Below the pieces are notes generated by a model that had not been told where the DNA came from, did no database searches, and saw only the letters and a list, made by a program, of their open reading frames with translations. This document shows positions 43,901 through 50,955 of a stretch of DNA of 64,000 nucleotides, piece after piece (positions within the stretch are counted from its first letter, which is position 1; each line of letters opens with the position of its first letter). Position numbers and translations under genes: made by a program. This stretch comes from Roseiflexus sp. RS-1 (lineage in GTDB: Bacteria; Chloroflexota; Chloroflexia; Chloroflexales; Roseiflexaceae). The stretch spans positions 4,339,501-4,403,500 of the forward strand of contig NC_009523.1 of the NCBI RefSeq assembly GCF_000016665.1, read 5' to 3'.

Positions 43901-45667
43901 CATCTGGCGGACATGCTGACACCGCAGGACAGCGTGCGCATCGAACGATTGCTGGTCGAACTCGAATCAGCCATTGAAGACCGCCGCAGCCTGCTGCGCA
44001 CCCACGGCGTCGATACCCTCGGCGAGTACCGGCGCCTGCATCAGCGCAACCCATCGTTGCCGCCGCCACCGCCGGGCATCCTGGTGGTGATTGACAACCT
44101 GGCCGATCTGGTCGGCGCACAACCGGAAACAACCATAGAAGCGCTCATGGCGCTGATCCGCGAAGCGCGCCCGTTTGGCATCGTCTTCGTGGTAACGGCT
44201 GGCCTGGCAAAGGATGTGAGCCGCTGGCAGGGGTTGTTCGAGACGCGCATTGTGTTGCGAGTCAATGATGAAAACGACTCGGACACGCTGCTCGGCAAAA
44301 AGGTGGCCGCCCGCATCCGCGCCGATCAACCGGGGCGCGCCTTCCTGCGCACCGGCGAAGGAGCGGTGGAACTGCACGTTGCGTTGCCGATCCTGCGCGA
44401 TCTGCGGCGCCGTGAAGGGCGCGGCGCCGACGATGCGCTGCTGTCCGGCGATATGCAGGGTGAACTCGAATACTCGCTGCGGATCGCTGCGCGCCGCAAT
44501 CGGTTCACCCCCGAACATGCCCGCCCGCATCCGCTGCGCCTGCTGCCGCCACGGATCGACCTGCGCGACCTGCTGGATGAAGTTCCGGCGCCTGGCATCC
44601 CCTTTGCGCGCGATAGCCTGACGCTGCGCCCGGTGACGCTCGACTTCGACAGCGGTATGAGCCATCTGCTGATCGCCGGTGGTCCGGATAGCGGCAAATC
44701 AGAGACGTTGCGCACCATTCTTACCGCGCTGATGCTGCGTTCCACGCCGGACGAGACGCAGTTCGTGCTGGTTGACTACCGCCGCCGCACGTTCCAGGAG
44801 ATACTGGAAACACCTTTCGTGCCTGCCTGGTCGATCCAGGTTCCTCACGATCCCGTCCCGCTGCCATCGTCGTTTGCAAATACCAGACATGACCAGCGTG
44901 ACATCAACCTTGCCGTCACCGAAGGCGAACTGGCAGGGCTATGCATGAGACTGCGCGAGCGGTTGAATGAGCGGGTGTACCTGGGAGTATCCAGACCTCG
45001 ATTGATTCTGGCGGTCAACGACCTCGACCTGATGATCGGCAGAGAACAGGAGTATCTGGCGCAACTGGCGTCGCTGGCGATGCGTGGCAGCGATATTGGC
45101 TTCCACGTCATTCTTACGGCAACCGATTTTTCATCGTGGCAGAGCAGCAATCAACTCATTAAAGCCATCCGCACGGAACGCTGCGGTCTCTTCCTGGGCA
45201 AACCGGCTGAACCCGGCAGTGACACGCCAAACATTGCAGGCGTCGGCGTCCGGTGGTCGAAAACGCTGGCGAAAGCGCAATTTCCGCCAGGACGGGGGCT
45301 GGCGCTGCTGCGCGGTCAGCAGATGCTGGTACAGGTCGCCTATACCGGTTCCGCAATGCTCGACGAGATCCGGCAGCGTTACCGGACAACAGCGCAGATC
45401 GACGGGCAGAACGGCGCTCTCGACGCCGACATCGGGCAGGTCGCCCCGGAGCACAGCGCCGATGCGGAGCAGAACGCCACTGACATCGGGCAGGTCGCCC
45501 CGGAGCGCGGCGCCGATGCGGAGCAGAACGCCGCTGACATCGGGCAGGTCGCCCCGGAGCACAGCGCCGATGCGGAGCAGAACGGCTCTGACCGCGACAC
45601 AGCACCTGTTGCCGTCAATGTATCGGCAAACCCGGTCCACGAGACAACCGGAGGTCGCAATGACTGA
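41000..45667 (+). CDS. EssC/EccC-type FtsK-SpoIIIE ATPase (type VII secretion motor)
   Basis: 1555-residue membrane ATPase, the core of ESX/Ess secretion. Two TM helices (about 52-100: LGFILLPAITGIFYLIALIA, LSLPIVLISFASVAMGIWTY), then a linker ATPase-like domain. Three FtsK-like modules: D1 Walker A GTTGSGKSE (about 496-504) and Walker B MIVIDEFDEM; D2 GGSRSGKTV (about 911) with VVIDNLADLV; D3 GGPDSGKSE (about 1229) with LAVNDLDLMI. Only D1 has the DE catalytic pair. Unlike Firmicute EssC it has no N-terminal FHA domains, which are on separate proteins here. The C-terminus has three 18-residue repeats. No clear ribosome site. Overlaps the next gene by 8 bases. Confidence 0.95.
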   Translation: MTVTETNPTEAPAIDAPESFNRPPRILRRLPTDEIEIPAPPGAPTLSLPARLGFILLPAITGIFYLIALIARGGQGGSIWLSLPIVLISFASVAMGIWTYISQRRAQEQARQEYENAYAETLERVRSHLRFLDAEQRNVREANDPEPTTLVQIVEGDGDLPEPRLWERRSNDEDFLRLRIGRGDLPTSVTIKPPRANQFQYTPELRRALDLAREFAMVRDVPITLALRQCGSIGIAGNDAAVVQFVYAFIWQIVVHHSPDEVRLAAFWSAHFDTTWSWLRWLPHTRAFDEESYRLLARYDGDPDHFTQVVESLLRELRQRIEYGVTNRPHVVIVLDSYPTFGAQHDVFLDLMRRGRSLGFSVLFLVSESRQTPGECGGYIELTPRTLLALAGAEGGYTPFSPDSVTRAESERLARTLARIADVSLDQQRELPRNVRFSTILDLGEVKTYDPEQFWKDPSDSWHPAPVGMTGPDAHHDRFAINLNEGFHGVHGIVAGTTGSGKSEFLLTFLMSLAVLHSPDRLNLMLIDFKGGATFKDLEGLPHTVGMVTDLAGYEAERALIAINSELDRRKQRLQRANVANIREYRRRMARNPSLAPLPNLMIVIDEFDEMVRDYPEFVPELIRVAKQGRSLGVHLLFATQQPSQVKEGLLRNLTYWIALRVTSTEDSKTMVTIPDAAYLTTETPGRGYFRVNKQIVAFQSARVTVPYQPFERSDSFGEVDVTGRRKVISAHELGIERFVNDVLRLCEQYRAEPRALEIITPQAAYRYTSAVARRELPAPVNPGEPQAIIRQALQRYFEQTDEDATEAGRRVIRDMVAQLEGKRDVETELALIVEAMARARGPQYASAKYRVWMPPLPDAIPLVDLLDRAPLAPDAWMQAPIGLLDYPTRAEQLPLVLDLAGKHGNLLIVGGSRSGKTVLVRTLMLALAMTHSPADLWMYTIDAGGRGCGMALPPVADGDASDRVLPHLADMLTPQDSVRIERLLVELESAIEDRRSLLRTHGVDTLGEYRRLHQRNPSLPPPPPGILVVIDNLADLVGAQPETTIEALMALIREARPFGIVFVVTAGLAKDVSRWQGLFETRIVLRVNDENDSDTLLGKKVAARIRADQPGRAFLRTGEGAVELHVALPILRDLRRREGRGADDALLSGDMQGELEYSLRIAARRNRFTPEHARPHPLRLLPPRIDLRDLLDEVPAPGIPFARDSLTLRPVTLDFDSGMSHLLIAGGPDSGKSETLRTILTALMLRSTPDETQFVLVDYRRRTFQEILETPFVPAWSIQVPHDPVPLPSSFANTRHDQRDINLAVTEGELAGLCMRLRERLNERVYLGVSRPRLILAVNDLDLMIGREQEYLAQLASLAMRGSDIGFHVILTATDFSSWQSSNQLIKAIRTERCGLFLGKPAEPGSDTPNIAGVGVRWSKTLAKAQFPPGRGLALLRGQQMLVQVAYTGSAMLDEIRQRYRTTAQIDGQNGALDADIGQVAPEHSADAEQNATDIGQVAPERGADAEQNAADIGQVAPEHSADAEQNGSDRDTAPVAVNVSANPVHETTGGRND
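45428..45589 (+). repeat. Three 54-bp tandem repeats inside the ATPase gene
   Basis: Units at 45428, 45482 and 45536, each encoding DIGQVAPEHSADAEQNAT or a close variant. Acidic, probably disordered tail after the third ATPase module. Confidence 0.92.
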
Positions 45668-46511
45668 GTACGAACTGTGGCGCTACTTCGAGCAGTATGC
45701 TCAAATGAGCAATGCGTGGTGGTATTCGGTTGCCGTACTGCCGGCGACGATCATTTCCGCATGCGCCTACTTCCTGATGTGGCTGGCGCTGCGACGAACC
45801 AGGCAGTTGCCCAAGATGTTTCTCTGGCTCTGCGTTGGCAGCATTCCGGTGATCCTGATCCTGCCATCGTTCTATGTCAGCATCAATCTGACCGACGCTC
45901 TGGCGCGTGTCGGGTTTGTCGCTCCGGCGAACGAGCAGCAGATGAGCCGCGCTGTAGCGCTCCAGATCGGCGCGTACCTGAGTCAGATCGCCACCCTCGG
46001 CATCATCGGGGCATCGCTGGCAGTTGTCATTCTCATCGCAGCCATTCTGATCGGCGGCTATGCACCGCAGCAGATTATGCAAACCGTCCAGTCACTGTCA
46101 CAGAGTTTCTCTAAGGCAATGACGCGCGCCTTCGGACCGCCGCGGACAGCGCGGGTCGCCGCCAGCTCGAAGTACGGCATCATCAAGGTCATGCGCGCTG
46201 GTGCGCAACAGGGCGCGCAGTTCGGCGTGACCAACGGCGCAATCATCGGCAAGAGCGACGCGACAATGGTCATTACTGACGATATCGTGTCACGCCGTCA
46301 CGCGCGTTTTGAAATCCGTAACGACTCGGTCTTTTTGATCGATATGAACAGCACAAATGGAACCTATGTCCGGCGCAACCAGCGCGACGAGGAACTCAAC
46401 GGCGATCCGTTTGAATTGCGCCATGGCGACATCATTTATCTCGGCTCGCCCTCAGAACCGGAATCGGTTGAGTTGCGGTATGAGCGCACCCTATCAGGAG
46501 GACAGTCATGA
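45660..46511 (+). CDS. Membrane FHA-domain protein
   Basis: 283 residues from ATG 45660, with a good GGAGGT site. Three membrane helices: YSVAVLPATIISACAYFLMW, MFLWLCVGSIPVILILPSFY, and TLGIIGASLAVVILIAAILI. C-terminal cytoplasmic FHA domain (about 185-275): GAIIGKSDATMVITDDIVSR, RHARFEIRNDSVFLIDMNST, then NGTYV. This supplies the phospho-Thr reader that EssC carries as an N-terminal fusion in Firmicutes. The gene overlaps the ATPase gene upstream (8 bases) and the vWA gene downstream (ATGA). Confidence 0.9.
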   Translation: MTEYELWRYFEQYAQMSNAWWYSVAVLPATIISACAYFLMWLALRRTRQLPKMFLWLCVGSIPVILILPSFYVSINLTDALARVGFVAPANEQQMSRAVALQIGAYLSQIATLGIIGASLAVVILIAAILIGGYAPQQIMQTVQSLSQSFSKAMTRAFGPPRTARVAASSKYGIIKVMRAGAQQGAQFGVTNGAIIGKSDATMVITDDIVSRRHARFEIRNDSVFLIDMNSTNGTYVRRNQRDEELNGDPFELRHGDIIYLGSPSEPESVELRYERTLSGGQS

Positions 46512-47734
46512 AGCGGATCGGTATCATCACAACCCTTCTCGTTGCCCTGCTCCTGGTTGCTCCGGCACACGCGCAAAGTCCCGCCTGCCAGGGGTTAGAG
46601 GTTCATGCTGCGCAACTCACGTTTCCAACCGTCGCCATTCAGTTCAGCGTCTGTGACGCACAATGGAACCGGATCACCACGCTGGACAGGAGCGCCGTCC
46701 GCATCATTGAAGACGGAACTCCGATCACCAGTTTCACCCTGGAATCGCAGACAGCGCACGACGGACAACCGGTTCAAACCGTGCCCCTGGTGAACGGTGG
46801 CACATTCACGCTGGTGACGACCGGCGCGAGTATCGGGATTGTGTTCGACGCTTCGCAACTGCTCAACGGCACTGGCGCCGGTGCAGGCGATCATCTCGGC
46901 GCGGCACGCGCCGCTATCGAAGCGTTTCTCCTTGAGCCAGGCGATCCGCCGCCGCCGCGCACCCGATCGCCGGGCAATATGGAGCGCGTCGCGCTCTTCA
47001 TTCCGGCGGATCAGCCGGCGCAGGCGTTGCAGCCAGACGGGTTGCCGGGATTCACCCAGGATCGGTATGCGGTGATCAATACCCTGCGTCAGAACCTGCC
47101 GGTCCGTCAGGGGAAAACCAGCCTGAATGCCGCCATTCAGGCCGCCATCGACGCCACTGCTCGCGATGCGCAGGAAAACGGCGGCAAAGCAGTGGTGCTG
47201 GTGGTGAGTGACGGTGGCGACGCGCTAACCGGCGACTCGTTCAATAGTTTGATCAGCCAGGCGTCGCAAAAACAGGTGAAGATTGTGGCGTTCGGCATCG
47301 GAACGGATAAAGCGCTGCAGAATAACGGGTTTCGGCTGAAACAACTCGCCGAAGCGACCGGTGGCATCTATCTTGAACGACCGGATGCGAACAGCGTCGG
47401 CAGCGCTTTCCAGCTCGTGGTGCAATCACAACCGGCTGCGATCTATACCGTGCGCTACGATACCCGGATCATCGACGATGGAAAATCGCACACAGTAGTT
47501 CTAGAAGTGGTTACTCCTTCTGGAACGCTGAGCTATCCGTTTCCGCTCACCGCCAATGTGCCGTCACCCAATATCACGCTCGCGCCGTTGGGAGACGTGC
47601 TGCTGCGGCAGTATTTCATGTTCGCCATTCCAATCGCCGTCATGCTCTCACTGGTTCTGACCCTGATGAGCGGCGTCATTTTCTGGGTAGGCAGCGCTTC
47701 GTCCGGCATAACACGCGGAAAGACACGACACTGA
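46508..47734 (+). CDS. Exported, membrane-anchored vWA-domain protein
   Basis: 408 residues. Signal peptide (MKRIGIITTLLVALLLVAPA HAQ), a beta-rich N-terminal part, a von Willebrand A domain (about 100-315; GIVFDASQLLNG, KTSLNAAIQAAIDATARD, KAVVLVVSDGGDALTG) and a C-terminal TM (YFMFAIPIAVMLSLVLTLMS). The MIDAS loop is DASQL rather than DxSxS, so metal binding may be weakened. A probable extracytoplasmic scaffold of the secretion complex, like vWA proteins found with FHA/PP2C/kinase sets. ATGA-coupled to the FHA gene. Confidence 0.87.
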   Translation: MKRIGIITTLLVALLLVAPAHAQSPACQGLEVHAAQLTFPTVAIQFSVCDAQWNRITTLDRSAVRIIEDGTPITSFTLESQTAHDGQPVQTVPLVNGGTFTLVTTGASIGIVFDASQLLNGTGAGAGDHLGAARAAIEAFLLEPGDPPPPRTRSPGNMERVALFIPADQPAQALQPDGLPGFTQDRYAVINTLRQNLPVRQGKTSLNAAIQAAIDATARDAQENGGKAVVLVVSDGGDALTGDSFNSLISQASQKQVKIVAFGIGTDKALQNNGFRLKQLAEATGGIYLERPDANSVGSAFQLVVQSQPAAIYTVRYDTRIIDDGKSHTVVLEVVTPSGTLSYPFPLTANVPSPNITLAPLGDVLLRQYFMFAIPIAVMLSLVLTLMSGVIFWVGSASSGITRGKTRH

Positions 47735-47750
47735 GCGCCAGAGGTGGATC

Positions 47751-49130
47751 ATGCCCGAAATCCCAATTCCGTCGCGGCTGGGCAATTTTGAGATACTCGA
47801 CCTGATTGGCGTCGGACTGAGCGGCGAGGTCTACAAGGCGCGCTACCACGATGGCACGATGGTGGCGCTCAAGGTGCTTGCCATGCGACATCACAAAAAC
47901 CCGACGGTGTTCGGATACTTCACCAATGAACAACTGTTGCTCCGCGAGGTGGCACAGCACCGACGTCACCCGCACATCGTCGAATATCTCACCAGCAATC
48001 TCAACCGACCACCGTACTACCTGGCGACGCGCCTGGTGGAAGGCGCGCGCGGGTTGGACGCTATGCTCGGCGACCGACCATTGATGCCCGCAAGCGGCAA
48101 GCCGCAACTGGCTTCCTTTGTGGTGCGCGTTGTTTCCCAGATCGCCAGCGCGCTCGATTACCTGCACGCCGGTCATCCGACCTACAGCCCGATCATCCAT
48201 CGCGACGTCAAGCCGTCGAATATCCTGATCGACTCAAATGGCAACGCAGTGCTGATCGACTTCAGCATTGCCAGCCACCCGCACTATGCGCTGGTCGATG
48301 AAAAAAATCTGGGAACTCCCGGCTACATGGCGCCGGAGCAGTACGAAGGTCGGGAAGTGCCAGCATCGGATCAGTTCGCGCTGGCGGTCATTGCACTCCA
48401 TATGCTGACCGGTCGCCGCCCATTACCCAACAGCGCCACCTCGTCGCTCAAACAGATCGAACGCTGGCGGGACACAAAGCATGAGGAGATCGTTCGTCTG
48501 CTGGGAAACCGCACCCATACCGCCGATGTGCTTCGTCGCGCGCTGGCATACGATCCGGCGGCGCGCTACGAAAGTTGTGAGATTTTCGCCGACCAGTTGC
48601 GCCGCGCGCTGGTGCAGGACGGCGAGAATGTATATGCACAACCAGAGCGCATAAGAGGTCAATCTCCCATGCCGCATTCGACCAGACACGTTGCGTTCTC
48701 GCCGTTCATTCTTGGCTGGATCGGCATGGGTATCGTCGTGGCGATTGCGCTGCTGATGCTGATCCTGGCAGTGGCCGCGCCAGCAAGCGGCGAACAGGCC
48801 GTCCCTACAGCACCCGTCGTGTCAGCGGCAACCGCAACCCTGGCGGCAGTGACAGCAAAGCCGACATCCTCCCAGGCAACGCCTGTACCTGCAATTCAGA
48901 GCATCCTCGTTCCGGCGGGGGCGGCAGGGGCAGCGGGATCGGTCACAATCATCAACCGCGAACCGCTCCGTGCTCAACCATCAACCGAAAGCAACATCCT
49001 GGCATGGATGCCGGACGGGGCGCAGGCCAGTCGAACCGGCAACGAACAGCGGAACGGCTCACTGGTATGGTACGAAGTGCAGTACGACGGCAAGATCGGC
49101 TGGTGTCGCAACATCTCCTGCAAACCGTAG
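47751..49130 (+). CDS. Transmembrane Ser/Thr protein kinase with SH3-like ectodomain
   Basis: 459 residues. Kinase domain 11-290: Gly loop IGVGLSGEVYKA, Lys in MVALKVL, HRDVKPSN (about 150), DFS in place of DFG (about 170), MAPEQY and DQFALAVIALHMLTGRRP. All catalytic residues but the DFG Gly are kept, so it is probably active. TM at about 318-340 (GWIGMGIVVAIALLMLILAV), a Thr/Ala/Pro stalk, then an SH3b-like ectodomain (about 398-459, EPLRAQPSTESNILAWMPDG, WYEVQYDGKIGWCRN). In type VIIb systems the EssB component is a pseudokinase with a TM, so this may be its enzymatically live counterpart. AGAGGTGG site. Confidence 0.92.
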   Translation: MPEIPIPSRLGNFEILDLIGVGLSGEVYKARYHDGTMVALKVLAMRHHKNPTVFGYFTNEQLLLREVAQHRRHPHIVEYLTSNLNRPPYYLATRLVEGARGLDAMLGDRPLMPASGKPQLASFVVRVVSQIASALDYLHAGHPTYSPIIHRDVKPSNILIDSNGNAVLIDFSIASHPHYALVDEKNLGTPGYMAPEQYEGREVPASDQFALAVIALHMLTGRRPLPNSATSSLKQIERWRDTKHEEIVRLLGNRTHTADVLRRALAYDPAARYESCEIFADQLRRALVQDGENVYAQPERIRGQSPMPHSTRHVAFSPFILGWIGMGIVVAIALLMLILAVAAPASGEQAVPTAPVVSAATATLAAVTAKPTSSQATPVPAIQSILVPAGAAGAAGSVTIINREPLRAQPSTESNILAWMPDGAQASRTGNEQRNGSLVWYEVQYDGKIGWCRNISCKP

Positions 49131-49154
49131 ACGCAACACATAAGGGGGCGCTGT

Positions 49155-50906
49155 ATGGGCACGAGCACCGCCAGTTTCGATATTGATGCGCGCACCGACC
49201 GCGGGCGCCAGCGCTCGAACAATCAGGATAGCATCGGGCGCGCCGATCGATGGAAAAACCGCGATGGTCAACCGATCGAGCGCAGTCTGAGAGAACGGTA
49301 CGGACGCCTCTACATCGTCGCCGATGGCGTCGGCGGCAATGCCGACGGCGCGGACGCCAGCCGTATGGTTGTCGATGAGGTTATGCAGGCATTTTACTAC
49401 GACACCCGACTGCCCGAAGAACCGGTCGAACGTCTGCGCGCCGCCATCGAGTTCGTCACGAGCGTTATTCACGCTGAAGCGCACCGGCGCCATAACAACA
49501 TGGCATCGACAATCGTCGCTGCGCTCATCCATGACAGCACACTGACCATCGCAAATGTGGGTGACAGTCCGGCGTTGCTCTGCCGTCCGGGACAGACGCC
49601 TAAACTGCTCACCAAGGCGCATGTGCGTCGTGAAGCCGATGGCGGCACATCGCTGGCGCAGGCGATGGGTGATCAGCAGGTCGTTCCATCGATCTTCTCC
49701 ATGCCGCTGGAGGAAGGCGACGCGGTGGTGCTCTGTTCCGACGGATTGACCGACCTGGTGCAACCCGACGAAATCGCCGGGATTGTGTCGACTCGAATGG
49801 CTGGCGACGCCACTCGCACGCTTATTGCGCTGGCGAACCGCCGTGGCGGGCACGATAACATCAGCGCGATTGTGGTACGCAACGCACCGCCGCCAAAAGG
49901 CGTCGCTCCCTTCGCCGGTCGGCGAGTGCTCATGGCAGTGGCAGCCCTGGGAGTGGCCGGGCTGCTCGGAGTGGCGCTACTGGCGCTTCCTTTGCTAAAC
50001 GCTGCTCCAATCTTGCCTCAAGGATCATCGCAACAGTCCGGCACATCGTTCTCAACCCCGCTTTTCGGCAGTGGCAGTCACACGACCATCCCCGGCGGAC
50101 TTCCGACGTCAACCCTCGGCGCGCTGCCAACACCGACCGACACGCCGGTACCGCCAACAGCAACCCGGCGCCCCCCTACCGCTCGCCCGACTGCACAACC
50201 GTCACCGGTCAGCAGCACTCCGGTTCTGTCAACGAGTGAGATTGTTGTTCCGACCAGCACGCCGACTCCTGACGACAGGACGATCATGCCAGACCTGATC
50301 CGCAAGCCGCTGCAGGAGGCGGAGAATATCCTCAAGACGCTGGGCGTGCAATACATCACCGAAGTCGTTCCGGGAAGCGACGATATTCCTCCCGGTCACA
50401 TCGTCGCAACCGATCCACCGGCAGAAGCGAAGATCGTTCCGGGCAACCCCATAAAGATAAAAGTCAGGCAAAACCCGACGCCACCTCCGGCGAATAACCC
50501 GCCGCCACCGGTGAATAACCCGCCACCGGCGAATAACCCGCCACCGGCGAATAACCCGCCGCCACCGGCAAATGACCCGCTGCCGGCAACACCAACACCG
50601 CAGATGTCTGGTCCTGTTGTGCCAACTGCGCCACCGACACCGGAGCCGACCGCGACACCGTTACCAACGTCGACCTCTGAATCCGGCGGTTCCGGCGGTT
50701 CCGGCGGCTCCGGCGGCGGCTCCGGCGGCTCCGGCGGTGGCTCCGGCGGCTCCGGCGGCGGCTCCGGCGGCTCCGGCGGCGGCTCCGACGGCTCCGGCGG
50801 CGGTTCTGGCGGCTCCGGCGGCGGTTCTGGCGGCTCCGGCAGCGGTTCCGACGGCTCCGGCGGTGGTTCTGGCGGCTCCGGCGGCTCCGGTGGAACCAAT
50901 CCTTGA
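49155..50906 (+). CDS. Transmembrane PP2C phosphatase with PASTA ectodomain and GGS tail
   Basis: 583 residues. PP2C domain 5-245 with metal motifs NNQDSIG, YIVADGVGGNADGADASR, ANVGDSPALL, CSDGLTDLV and GGHDNISAIVV. TM (LMAVAALGVAGLLGVALLAL, about 259-278). A Thr/Pro-rich stalk, one PASTA domain (about 377-438; MPDLIRKPLQEAENILKTLG, PPGHIVATDPPAEAKIVPGN), a PPPANN repeat stretch (about 441-478), and a 70-residue Gly/Ser tail. PASTA domains bind muropeptides and normally belong to PknB-type kinases; here the domain is on the phosphatase. Follows the kinase by 24 bases and is likely its antagonist. Confidence 0.92.
   Translation: MGTSTASFDIDARTDRGRQRSNNQDSIGRADRWKNRDGQPIERSLRERYGRLYIVADGVGGNADGADASRMVVDEVMQAFYYDTRLPEEPVERLRAAIEFVTSVIHAEAHRRHNNMASTIVAALIHDSTLTIANVGDSPALLCRPGQTPKLLTKAHVRREADGGTSLAQAMGDQQVVPSIFSMPLEEGDAVVLCSDGLTDLVQPDEIAGIVSTRMAGDATRTLIALANRRGGHDNISAIVVRNAPPPKGVAPFAGRRVLMAVAALGVAGLLGVALLALPLLNAAPILPQGSSQQSGTSFSTPLFGSGSHTTIPGGLPTSTLGALPTPTDTPVPPTATRRPPTARPTAQPSPVSSTPVLSTSEIVVPTSTPTPDDRTIMPDLIRKPLQEAENILKTLGVQYITEVVPGSDDIPPGHIVATDPPAEAKIVPGNPIKIKVRQNPTPPPANNPPPPVNNPPPANNPPPANNPPPPANDPLPATPTPQMSGPVVPTAPPTPEPTATPLPTSTSESGGSGGSGGSGGGSGGSGGGSGGSGGGSGGSGGGSDGSGGGSGGSGGGSGGSGSGSDGSGGGSGGSGGSGGTNP
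50678..50894 (+). repeat. GGS-encoding low-complexity array
   Basis: Repeats of GGCGGCTCCGGC and variants encoding (GGS)n with a few Asp substitutions, at the 3' end of the PP2C gene. Prone to slippage, so length may vary between strains. Confidence 0.92.
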
Positions 50907-50955
50907 GCATAGACGACATCACACCGTTGCGTATGCGCCAGAAGGATAGCAGAGC

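Noticed and set aside
50678-50894. Proline/arginine-rich minus-strand protein opposite the GGS tail
   Set aside because: Artefact of translating the reverse strand of a GGS-coding repeat.
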